The notes under the pieces were generated by a model, which was not told the origin of the DNA, searched no databases, and saw only the letters and a list, made by a program, of their open reading frames with translations. Shown one piece after another: positions 1 to 7,617 of a DNA stretch of 64,000 nucleotides (its first letter is position 1; every line of letters begins with the position of its first letter). The translations under genes and the position numbers were made by a program. Origin of the DNA: Saprospiraceae bacterium (GTDB taxonomy: Bacteria; Bacteroidota; Bacteroidia; Chitinophagales; Saprospiraceae); contig JAHDGF010000002.1 of NCBI GenBank assembly GCA_020627785.1, positions 124,001 through 188,000 of the forward strand, given 5' to 3'.

Positions 1-342
1 TAATCGAGTTAGTTTTGAATTACTCTTATGTCTATTCTGATCTCTTTCTGTTTTTTTAAGAAGGTTTTCATGAATTGCTGATTCTATGTCTATGTCCATT
101 TGATTTGCTAGACAGATTAAAACAAACATAATATCAGCAAGTTCATCTTTTATATTCTCATCAACATTATTAAGATCTTCTTGATTTTTAAAACTCTGTT
201 CACCATACTTCCTTGCAATAAGACGAAAAAGTTCACCTACTTCCTCGCCTAGTATCAATGCGTTAGTACGCTCATCAAAATATCTTACTCCTATATCTTG
301 TATCCATCTGTCTACTTTTAATTGTAGTTCCTTTATGGTCAT
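1..342 (-). CDS. MazG-like nucleotide pyrophosphohydrolase (partial, runs off the left edge)
   Basis: An open frame of 114 codons begins with ATG at 342 and reaches the window edge without a stop. The translation starts MTIKELQLKVDRWIQD and carries the MazG-type helical metal-binding pattern LGEEVGELFRLIAR followed by IKDELADIMFVLICLANQ, i.e. ExxE and ExxD pairs. Members of this all-alpha NTP-PPase family hydrolyse nucleoside triphosphates to monophosphates and are thought to clean the nucleotide pool. Its ATG overlaps the dtd stop in an ATGA, so the two are probably translationally coupled. The family's short members are about 105-115 residues, so little of the C-terminus should be missing. 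Confidence 0.85.
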   Translation of the reverse strand, partial: MTIKELQLKVDRWIQDIGVRYFDERTNALILGEEVGELFRLIARKYGEQSFKNQEDLNNVDENIKDELADIMFVLICLANQMDIDIESAIHENLLKKTERDQNRHKSNSKLTRL

Positions 343-791
343 TCTTTATTTTTTGTATCTATTATTATAGTCACTGGCCCATCATTTAATAATTCAATTT
401 TCATATCAGCACCAAACGAACCTGTCTGGATATCCAAACCACTTATTTCTTTAGTATAACTTACAAATTTATCATACATCGGAATTGCTTTATCCGGCTT
501 TGCTGCCTTTAGAAATGAAGGACGATTTCCTTTCTTTGTACTACTATATAGAGTGAATTGGCTTACAACTAAAATAGATCCATTATTATCTAATACTGAA
601 AAATTTAATTTGCCTTCAGCATCACCAAAAATTCTAAGATTTAAAATTTTATTTACTAGCCATTCTAAATCAGTAAGATCATCTTCCTCTGTAATTCCTA
701 GAAAAACTAATAAGCCGGAACCAATACTAGAATAAACTTGATTTTCAATTGATACTTTAGCTCTTTTGACTCGTTGTATAACAGCCCTCAT
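339..791 (-). CDS. dtd: D-aminoacyl-tRNA deacylase
   Basis: The 150-residue protein has full family length. It begins MRAVIQRVKRAKV, typical of DTD. It carries both signature motifs of the active site: SQFTLY near residue 78 and the Gly-cisPro loop NDGPVT near residue 136. DTD removes D-amino acids (and glycine from tRNA-Ala) from mischarged tRNAs in the cytoplasm, using substrate RNA groups instead of side chains for catalysis. It is the first gene of a leftward pair with the mazG-like gene, overlapping it by four bases. The gene faces away from ctaA across the candidate origin gap. Confidence 0.95.
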   Translation of the reverse strand: MRAVIQRVKRAKVSIENQVYSSIGSGLLVFLGITEEDDLTDLEWLVNKILNLRIFGDAEGKLNFSVLDNNGSILVVSQFTLYSSTKKGNRPSFLKAAKPDKAIPMYDKFVSYTKEISGLDIQTGSFGADMKIELLNDGPVTIIIDTKNKE

Positions 792-1184
792 AGCCCCTTG
801 ATAATTTGTTGATAAGTTTTAGTTAATTCAATATAGACTAACCAATTAATGAAATTATGAAACTGGATGTTAATAAAACATTCTTTTACCATAATTATCT
901 ACATTCAAGAATAGCTTTTCAACATTATCAACAATTGTTAATTACTTTAAACAAATACGCACAGTTATAAACAATAAACCATTATTAGGTTATTCCATTG
1001 TCAGAAACTTTTTAGTAACAAGATGAAAATGAATAAAAATCATATTCCATTTGAACTTATAAGCAATTAAACAATTCTAATAATAAGAGCTTGCTTTTAA
1101 AAATTAAATTAGAAGAATTAATAAGGATGTTAATAACTTCATTTTCATTTATTATTTGTTTTCTAGATTCGCAGTGAAATTGAT
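792..1184. other. oriC: Candidate chromosomal replication origin (DnaA-box cluster in A+T-rich gap)
   Basis: This 393-base gap between divergent genes holds no plausible gene. By hand count 841-1140 is about 22% G+C, well below the surrounding genes. Six 9-mers fit TTATNNACA: TTATCTACA 895-903, TTATCAACA 925-933 and TTATAAACA 965-973 on the plus strand; TTATCAACA 807-815 and TTATTAACA 868-876 and 1128-1136 on the minus strand. Three differ from the DnaA box TTATCCACA by one base, three by two. The 12-mer GGATGTTAATAA occurs at 865-876 and 1125-1136. Two parS-like sites lie about 4.2 kb to the right. Origin function is inferred; it could instead be an unusually A+T-rich divergent promoter region. 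Confidence 0.5.
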
Positions 1185-2204
1185 ATGAAACGAAAAATAT
1201 TCTTCCGGTTAGTTACCATTACTTTATTCAGTATATACTTAGTTATTCTAGCAGGTTCGATTGTGCGGACTACTGGTTCAGGGATGGGTTGTCCGGATTG
1301 GCCAAAATGCTTTGGCCAATGGATACCACCAACCAGTGTTGATCAATTACCAGATAATTATTTGGAAATATTTTTAAACAAAAGAATTTCTAAGGTAGAT
1401 AAGTACACCGGTTTTCTAGAAAAGATTGGTTATTCAGAAATTGCCAATAAAATTAAAAATGATCCTAACATTGTAAAAGAAGAAGAGTTTGATACAACAA
1501 AAACTTGGATTGAATACATAAATCGGTTAGCTGGATTTTTGGCTGGTAACTTCATGATAGTCATGTGTATTTTAGGATTACTACTTTTTAAAGAAGATAA
1601 AAGATTATTACTCTTTAGTTTTCTGACTCTTCTTTTTACAGGAGTCCAAGGCTGGTTTGGTTCCATAGTAGTTGCTTCAAACCTCACACCTTGGACCATT
1701 ACATTCCACATGTTATTTGCTTTGCTTATAATTTTGCTTCTAGTAAAATTATTATCTTTTAAAAAAAGTGATAAACATGAAATAGATAGAATAATTTCAA
1801 TTCTAATTATGACATCAATTATTGTAACCTTGATTCAGATATACATGGGGACGATGGTTAGACAAGAAATTGATGTTCTATTTCACGATGGAATACCTCG
1901 AAATGTATGGATTGAAAAACTAAGTACAATTTTTGAAATTCATAGATCATTTGCAATTCTTGTACTTTTATTGAATAGTTATATCGCCTTTAAACTGGTT
2001 CATACTGTGCGCCGTTCTGCTATATTTTTATTTGGAATTCTAATTTTAGAAATACTTTCGGGAATAATAATGAGCTACTTAAGTGTTCCACAATTTGCAC
2101 AACCGATACATCTATTGTTTTCAACCGTTATATTTGGGCATCTTTGTTATGTATTTTTTATTACTAGTAATAACAAGAAGCACTTAATTACATCAAGACA
2201 ATGA
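1185..2204 (+). CDS. ctaA: Heme A synthase (COX15/CtaA family)
   Basis: The 339-residue polytopic membrane protein begins MKRKIFFRLVTITLFSIYLVILAGSIVRTTGSGMGCPDWPKCFG, which holds the family's first helix and the GCPDWPxC motif. Conserved histidines that bind heme appear in later helices, for example ITFHMLFALL and IHRSFAILVLL. The enzyme oxidises the C8 methyl of heme O to make heme A for terminal oxidases in the inner membrane. No ctaB or oxidase subunits are adjacent. The stop overlaps the start of the downstream hydrolase in an ATGA, so the two genes are probably co-transcribed. Confidence 0.93.
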   Translation: MKRKIFFRLVTITLFSIYLVILAGSIVRTTGSGMGCPDWPKCFGQWIPPTSVDQLPDNYLEIFLNKRISKVDKYTGFLEKIGYSEIANKIKNDPNIVKEEEFDTTKTWIEYINRLAGFLAGNFMIVMCILGLLLFKEDKRLLLFSFLTLLFTGVQGWFGSIVVASNLTPWTITFHMLFALLIILLLVKLLSFKKSDKHEIDRIISILIMTSIIVTLIQIYMGTMVRQEIDVLFHDGIPRNVWIEKLSTIFEIHRSFAILVLLLNSYIAFKLVHTVRRSAIFLFGILILEILSGIIMSYLSVPQFAQPIHLLFSTVIFGHLCYVFFITSNNKKHLITSRQ

Positions 2205-2956
2205 TCGAAGAGGATAAGTTTAAATATTTAGAAACAGGTGGCGGTAAACACAACTTAGTTTTATTACATGGTCTATTAGGACAGCTTAGTAACTTTCAAG
2301 GAATTATAGAACATTTCGGAGATAAGTACAACATTGTATTTCCTCATTTACCTATTCTTGAAATGCCTGTAAAAACAGTAGGGCTTGATGCACTATTAAA
2401 TCATATCAATGAATTTATTGACTATAAAGGATATGAAAAAGTAAGTGTATTGGGTAATTCTTTAGGAGGTCATTTGGCGCAGCTTTATACACTAAAGAAT
2501 CCTGAAAGAGTTGAAACGATGATACTCACGGGGAGTTCAGGATTATTTGAAAGTTCAATGGGATCTACCTTTCCTCAGCGAGGTAATTACGAATACGTGA
2601 AAACCAAAACACAAGAGACATTTTATGATCCGGCTGTAGCAACTAAGGAATTAGTAGATGAAGTATTTGAAACCGTCAATGATCGTATGAAAGCAATTCG
2701 CATTGTTGCTACTGCAAAGAGTGCCATCAGACACAATTTAGCTGATAAACTTCATAGGATTACCTGCCCAACATTATTAGTGTGGGGAAAGCAAGATCAT
2801 GTAACACCGCCATTCGTAGGCGAAAAGTTCAAGGAACTATTGGTTAACTCCGAACTTTGTTTTGTTGACAAATGTGGACATGCCCCGATGATGGAACATC
2901 CAGACACTTTTAATACTTTTCTAGAAGAATTCTTAAATAAACATATAAGTAATTGA
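2201..2956 (+). CDS. Alpha/beta-hydrolase fold protein
   Basis: The 251-residue protein has the alpha/beta-hydrolase layout: the oxyanion segment LLHGLLGQLSNF near residue 22, nucleophile elbow GNSLGG near residue 85, an acid in the VWGKQDHVTPP segment near residue 198, and the catalytic histidine in KCGHAPMMEHPD near residue 227. There is no signal peptide, so it is probably cytoplasmic. The substrate cannot be told from sequence; relatives include esterases and meta-cleavage product hydrolases. It overlaps ctaA by four bases and ends inside a perfect inverted repeat shared with the convergent M1 peptidase gene. Confidence 0.88.
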   Translation: MIEEDKFKYLETGGGKHNLVLLHGLLGQLSNFQGIIEHFGDKYNIVFPHLPILEMPVKTVGLDALLNHINEFIDYKGYEKVSVLGNSLGGHLAQLYTLKNPERVETMILTGSSGLFESSMGSTFPQRGNYEYVKTKTQETFYDPAVATKELVDEVFETVNDRMKAIRIVATAKSAIRHNLADKLHRITCPTLLVWGKQDHVTPPFVGEKFKELLVNSELCFVDKCGHAPMMEHPDTFNTFLEEFLNKHISN

Positions 2957-2971
2957 TAATCAATTACTTAT
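2945..2971. terminator. 12-bp perfect inverted repeat at a convergent gene junction
   Basis: ATAAGTAATTGA at 2945-2956 is the exact reverse complement of 2960-2971, with a three-base TAA loop. The repeat covers the stop codons of both the hydrolase and the M1 peptidase. It is A+T-rich and lacks a clear T-tract, so a bidirectional terminator or transcript-end stabiliser is an inference. Confidence 0.55.
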
Positions 2972-5244
2972 GGTCTACTACTTTTCTTTTTGTTAGCTTT
3001 TTGCATGCCATTAGGTTCGCTTTGCCTTTCTTGTTGAAATAACTCAAATCTGCTTACTTCTTCCTTCTTAGGATAACTATTGTTAGACGTATCAACATCA
3101 GCTGTCTCTCTAAATGGATCAAGCGTTACACTTACTATTGGTTTTTCAGTAGCAAATACCTTGGTTATTTTCGATGAATTTTTCTGCCAGATTTCCGCTG
3201 GGATTCTTTGAACTTCTGTAGTTCCATCATCAAATACAAATTCTAGAATTACAGGCATAACCAAACCACCATGATTTGAAATTACAAGTTCTGTGAAATT
3301 CAATTCAGCATTTTCATTTTTAGTCTCATTCTTTTTTTCAGACTCATTTCTACTAGATTTTGGTCTATCCTTGTTTGAGTAGAAATCAATTAGTGAGGAA
3401 TCTTTTTCGTCGTAGGTCTCTTCGATTTCTTGATTTCTCATATAGGAAATGCCTTTTTCTCTATTATCAGATGGAGCAGAGACTTTTGTTTCTTGTTGAG
3501 AGTCCTGCATTTTTGAGAAATTTACTTCATCAATACTCATATCCACATGATCATTGGTGTAGAACCATCCTCTCCAGAACCAATCTAAATCTACACTAGA
3601 AGCATCTTCCATGGTTCTAAAGAAATCTGCAGGAGTCGGATGTTTAAACATCCATCTATTGCTGTACTCTTTAAATGCACTATCAAATAATTCACGTCCC
3701 ATTACACTCTCTCGAAGGATGTTTAATGCAGTTGCTGGTTTACCGTAGGCATTATTTCCAAATTGGTGGATTGCTTCTGAGTTTGTCATGATGGGAGATA
3801 TTTTGGATTTGTCTCCGCCCATATAGCTTGTAATTTTATGAGCTGGTCCTCTTCTGCTTGGATAATCTCTTTCCCATTGAACTTCAGATAAGTATTGCAA
3901 AAATGTAGTTAGACCTTCATCCATCCACGTCCATTGTCTTTCGTCAGAATTTACTATCATTGGAAAATAGTTGTGACCAACCTCGTGAATGATCACCGAG
4001 ATCATTCCGTACTTCGTTCTTTCTGCATAGGTGCCATCCTCTTCACATCTTCCATAGTTAAAACAAATCATTGGATACTCCATACCAATTCGTGCAGCAT
4101 TAATTGACCATGCCACAGGATATGGATAAGGGAATGTGTAATGCGAAAACCACTTCAAGGTATGCGCTACAGCTTTAGTGGAATATCTTTCCCAAAGAGG
4201 ATTTCCTTCCTTAGGATACATAGACATGGCCATAACTTCCGTACCATCTGTTTGCTTAACATTCATTGCATCCCAGATAAATTTTCTAGAACTCGCGAAG
4301 GCAAAGTCTCTTACATTTTCAGCATGAAAAACCCAAGTTGAATTTTTATTTGATCTTTTAGATTCTCTTTTTTCAGCCTCATCTTGAGAAGCGATGATTA
4401 CTGGTTGTTCATATTCATCCTTGGCTTTTGCTAATCTATTCTTTTGTTCAGATGAAAGCACATCATCTGGATTCTGTAATGTTCCTGTGGAGGCAACGAG
4501 ATGATCAGATGGAACGGTAATTTCCACTTTAAAATCTCCAAATGAAAGTGTAAACTCACCTCTGCCTAAAAACTGTTTATTTTGCCATCCGTATACATCA
4601 TTGTACATGCACATACGAGGGTAGAATTGAGCGATGGTATAGAGATAGTTATCATCATCTTCGAAGTATTCATATCCTGATCTTCCACCGATTTCCATTC
4701 TATTGTTGACATTGTACCACCAATCGATAGAGAATGAATAAGAATCTCCTGGTTTAAGAGGTGTAGGAATTTCAACTTTCATCATAGTATTATTAATGAT
4801 GTGCTTCAAGTCCGATCCATCTTTTGCTTTAACTGCCTGTATTTTAAACCCACCATCAAAGCTTGGATTAATTCTATCTAGAGCTCTCTGAGATACTTTA
4901 TCACTGAGACTACTATTACTAATTTTATGGCTATCCGAATCAAGTGCTCGAACATTCTGATCAAGTTGGACCCAAAGGTAATTTAGCTGGTCTGGAGAAT
5001 TGTTATGATAAGTTATGGTCTCGGTACCATCTATTCTTTGTTTTGAGTCATCTAAGGTGACCTTTATATCGTAGTCCACTTTTTGTTGCCAGTATTCATG
5101 CCCAGGTGCCCCCGAAGCATTTCTATAACTATTAGGAGTAGGTAGCTCTTCATGGAGCTGTTTAAACTTATTGTTATTGTAATTTTCTTGACCTAAGATT
5201 GAAAGGCTAGATAGTAGGAATAGGGTGACGGTTAAAAATCTCAT
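2968..5244 (-). CDS. Secreted M1-family metallopeptidase (aminopeptidase-like)
   Basis: The 758-residue protein starts with a signal peptide (MRFLTVTLFLLSSLSILGQ). Zinc ligands are visible as HEVGH at residues 420-424 and E443 in WMDEGLTTF, the HExxH-x18-E spacing of clan MA(E) M1 peptidases. The upstream substrate loop is IGMEYPMICF near residue 386 in place of the canonical GxMEN. The C-terminal part after about residue 590 is rich in K, S, E and N. Bacteroidota carry several such exported M1 proteins, presumed to digest peptides outside the cytoplasm. It is transcribed alone; upstream lies the parS pair. Confidence 0.9.
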   Translation of the reverse strand: MRFLTVTLFLLSSLSILGQENYNNNKFKQLHEELPTPNSYRNASGAPGHEYWQQKVDYDIKVTLDDSKQRIDGTETITYHNNSPDQLNYLWVQLDQNVRALDSDSHKISNSSLSDKVSQRALDRINPSFDGGFKIQAVKAKDGSDLKHIINNTMMKVEIPTPLKPGDSYSFSIDWWYNVNNRMEIGGRSGYEYFEDDDNYLYTIAQFYPRMCMYNDVYGWQNKQFLGRGEFTLSFGDFKVEITVPSDHLVASTGTLQNPDDVLSSEQKNRLAKAKDEYEQPVIIASQDEAEKRESKRSNKNSTWVFHAENVRDFAFASSRKFIWDAMNVKQTDGTEVMAMSMYPKEGNPLWERYSTKAVAHTLKWFSHYTFPYPYPVAWSINAARIGMEYPMICFNYGRCEEDGTYAERTKYGMISVIIHEVGHNYFPMIVNSDERQWTWMDEGLTTFLQYLSEVQWERDYPSRRGPAHKITSYMGGDKSKISPIMTNSEAIHQFGNNAYGKPATALNILRESVMGRELFDSAFKEYSNRWMFKHPTPADFFRTMEDASSVDLDWFWRGWFYTNDHVDMSIDEVNFSKMQDSQQETKVSAPSDNREKGISYMRNQEIEETYDEKDSSLIDFYSNKDRPKSSRNESEKKNETKNENAELNFTELVISNHGGLVMPVILEFVFDDGTTEVQRIPAEIWQKNSSKITKVFATEKPIVSVTLDPFRETADVDTSNNSYPKKEEVSRFELFQQERQSEPNGMQKANKKKSSRP

Positions 5245-5316
5245 TATTGTAAAGTATTTAAGTCTGTAATATACTTTAAATGCTGATTTTCAAATGTGCT
5301 TTATTATATCATTTAT

Positions 5317-5332
5317 TGTTTCACGTGAAACA
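5317..5332. other. parS: parS-type centromere site, perfect 16-bp palindrome
   Basis: TGTTTCACGTGAAACA matches the ParB-binding consensus tGTTNCACGTGNAACa at every position and is fully palindromic. It lies in the 132-base gap between the M1 peptidase and thrC, where no gene is visible. ParB loads at such sites, which usually lie close to the replication origin. parA and parB are not in the window. Confidence 0.88.
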
Positions 5333-5360
5333 TGACAATCTTAGTACTAAATTTTAAAAG

Positions 5361-5376
5361 GGTTCCACGTGGAACA
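5361..5376. other. parS: Second parS-like site abutting the thrC stop codon
   Basis: GGTTCCACGTGGAACA matches the parS consensus at 15 of 16 positions, with a 14-bp palindromic core. It begins 28 bases after the first site and ends immediately before the thrC stop codon. Two sites so close together favour a real ParB-loading locus over a chance palindrome. Confidence 0.82.
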
Positions 5377-6660
5377 TTACAGAAGCCATTCCTTAAAAGC
5401 ATCAAAAGTATTAGGTAGCTTCTGTTTCTGCATTTCTTTTCCTTTTAGAGAATCAATAGCTGAAGGAAGTGGAATTTGTTTATTTACGCATGATTCAACT
5501 GTATCTAGAAACTTACAAGGATGAGCTGTTTCTAAAAAGATATATTCATTATCATGCTTTCGCAAATGATCAGCACAAGCTAAGAAACCAATGGCTCCAT
5601 GAGGATCTAAGATATAATCGTACGTATCGTAGACTTCTTTGATTGTTTGTTTGACTTGATCATCAGTATACCAAGCACCACTTATCATAGATTTCATTTC
5701 ATCTAAGCCTGGATACAGCTCTTTTATTCTGGTAAAGTTGGATGGATTCCCCACATCCATTGCATTGGATATTGTTGATATAGAATCAATGGGTTCGTAT
5801 TTACCTGATTCTAGGTAATCAGGAACCACCTTATTAACATTGGTAGCAGCAATAAAATGCTTAATCGGTAATCCCATCTTACTAGCCATCAAACCTGCTG
5901 TAAGATTTCCAAAATTTCCACTAGGTACACAGACCACCAAATCCTTGTTCGTTACTTTCTGTTTAAATGCCTCAAAATAGTAGAAGGATTGAGGTATAAG
6001 TCTAGCAATATTTATAGAATTAGCTGAAGATAAATTGTAAGTCTTATTTAATTCTGGATCTAGAAAACAAGACTTAACGATTGACTGACAATCGTCAAAG
6101 GTTCCATCGATCTCACAAGTGGTTATATTATTTCCTAAGGTTGTTAATTGAAGTTCTTGTATTTCACTAACCTTTCCCGAAGGATAAAGTATAATTACTT
6201 CAATTCCTGGAGTGTTAAAAAATCCAGAAGCAACGGCCCCACCAGTATCTCCACTTGTTGCTACCAATATGGTAATTTCTTTCTTTTCGCCTCTATTAAA
6301 GTAAGACATCAGCTGCGCCATAAACCGAGCGCCAAAATCTTTGAAGGCTAGACTTGGTCCATGAAATAATTCCAAGGTTGAGATATTGGGAGCAATTTCA
6401 ACGACAGGAGCAGGAAAGGTCATTGATTTATTTATAATACTCATCAAGTCATTGGGAGCAATGCTGTCTTGAAATAAAGTAGAACAGATATGAAAAGCTA
6501 TTTCCTGAAGGGAAAATTGGTTTAGATTTTTAATGAACTTATCGTCAAGCTTTGGGAGAATAGATGGCATATATAAACCCTTGTCTGATGCCAAGGATTT
6601 TAGTACTGCTTCTTTTAAATCTACTTCTAAATTTCTATTGTTAGTACTATATAATTTCAT
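5377..6660 (-). CDS. thrC: Threonine synthase
   Basis: The 427-residue fold-type II PLP enzyme converts O-phosphohomoserine to threonine. The Schiff-base lysine is K107 in FHGPSLAFKDFGARF, and the phosphate-binding loop TSGDTGGAV follows near residue 134. PSGNFGNLTAG near residue 247 is a further family hallmark. It is the last gene of thrA-thrB-thrC: its ATG lies directly against the thrB stop with no gap, which points to one transcript. One copy of the iterated 12-mer lies in its coding sequence (5556-5567), encoding Leu-Arg-Lys. A parS-like site touches its stop codon. Confidence 0.96.
   Translation of the reverse strand: MKLYSTNNRNLEVDLKEAVLKSLASDKGLYMPSILPKLDDKFIKNLNQFSLQEIAFHICSTLFQDSIAPNDLMSIINKSMTFPAPVVEIAPNISTLELFHGPSLAFKDFGARFMAQLMSYFNRGEKKEITILVATSGDTGGAVASGFFNTPGIEVIILYPSGKVSEIQELQLTTLGNNITTCEIDGTFDDCQSIVKSCFLDPELNKTYNLSSANSINIARLIPQSFYYFEAFKQKVTNKDLVVCVPSGNFGNLTAGLMASKMGLPIKHFIAATNVNKVVPDYLESGKYEPIDSISTISNAMDVGNPSNFTRIKELYPGLDEMKSMISGAWYTDDQVKQTIKEVYDTYDYILDPHGAIGFLACADHLRKHDNEYIFLETAHPCKFLDTVESCVNKQIPLPSAIDSLKGKEMQKQKLPNTFDAFKEWLL
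5556..5567 (+). repeat. Iterated 12-mer GCTTTCGCAAAT, copy 1
   Basis: Exact copy inside thrC. On the gene strand it reads TTG CGA AAG (Leu-Arg-Lys). Confidence 0.8.
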
Positions 6661-7599
6661 TCAATATTTTTTTGCTCCCTCATTATTTATGAGCGATATG
6701 TACGTATCACTTCCAATCTTATTTTGTTTAAGGTGTGTCTTTATGCTTAAAGCTACTTCCTCAGCAACTAGACTATTTGGACATAAAGCAAACAAGGAAG
6801 GACCAGCTCCACTGATTGAGAATCCCAGGGCTTTATTTTTGAGAGCTATTTCTTTTAAGTCATAAAAATGCGGAATGAGTTTAGCCCTCTGCGGTTCTAT
6901 AATATGATCTTCTAAGGAACGCTTTAAAAGTTCTAAATCCGATCTATATAGACTAGCTACAAATGCACCAATATTTCCAGTCTGTTTAACAACCTTTTCT
7001 AATGACACTTCAGATGAAAGTATTTCTCTAGACTCTGAAGTCAAGATAGAGATGTGTGGATGAATTACACAGGCATATAATTCAGTAGGGGAGGGAAGCC
7101 TGATCGTATCATGTTTCTCATTATCTCTTATTAATATAAATCCACCCATTAGAGACGGAGCTACATTATCTGCATGATAGGCACCATCCGCAACTTGTTC
7201 ACCAAGCATTGCAAATGGTAGTAACTCCTTTTTAGTTAGGGGTGATCCTAAATATTCATTAACTCCAAACACTCCCGCAACAGCACTAGCTGCACTTGAT
7301 CCCATACCGCTTGCAAATGGCATCTTCTTAAATATCTCTAACTCGATGGCAACATTATCATAACCTAAATGGTCAAGCAAGGCTTGAGCAGCTACGGTCG
7401 CAGTGTTCTTTTTAGGATCTTTTGGTAACCTGTTTTGTGCCCCATGAATCCCCGCAATGCTAAGACCTAATTTTTTACCAGTTCTTACAATTATATCGTC
7501 ACCAGGTCCATGGATGGCAAAACCTAACACGTCGTACCCTACCGATACGTTAGCTACTGTAGCCGGCGCAAAAACTTTTACTCCAGGAAAATCTAACAT
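6661..7599 (-). CDS. thrB: Homoserine kinase (GHMP family)
   Basis: The 312-residue GHMP kinase phosphorylates homoserine with ATP, the step before threonine synthase. It begins MLDFPGVKVFAPATVANVSVGYDVLGFA, the family's N-terminal motif. The ATP-binding loop PFASGMGSSAASA spans about residues 94-106, and the C-terminal motif GFSISGAGPSLFAL lies near residue 265. It sits between thrA (18 bases upstream) and thrC (no gap). Confidence 0.95.
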   Translation of the reverse strand: MLDFPGVKVFAPATVANVSVGYDVLGFAIHGPGDDIIVRTGKKLGLSIAGIHGAQNRLPKDPKKNTATVAAQALLDHLGYDNVAIELEIFKKMPFASGMGSSAASAVAGVFGVNEYLGSPLTKKELLPFAMLGEQVADGAYHADNVAPSLMGGFILIRDNEKHDTIRLPSPTELYACVIHPHISILTSESREILSSEVSLEKVVKQTGNIGAFVASLYRSDLELLKRSLEDHIIEPQRAKLIPHFYDLKEIALKNKALGFSISGAGPSLFALCPNSLVAEEVALSIKTHLKQNKIGSDTYISLINNEGAKKY

Positions 7600-7617
7600 G
7601 CTAAATATGTATTTTTA

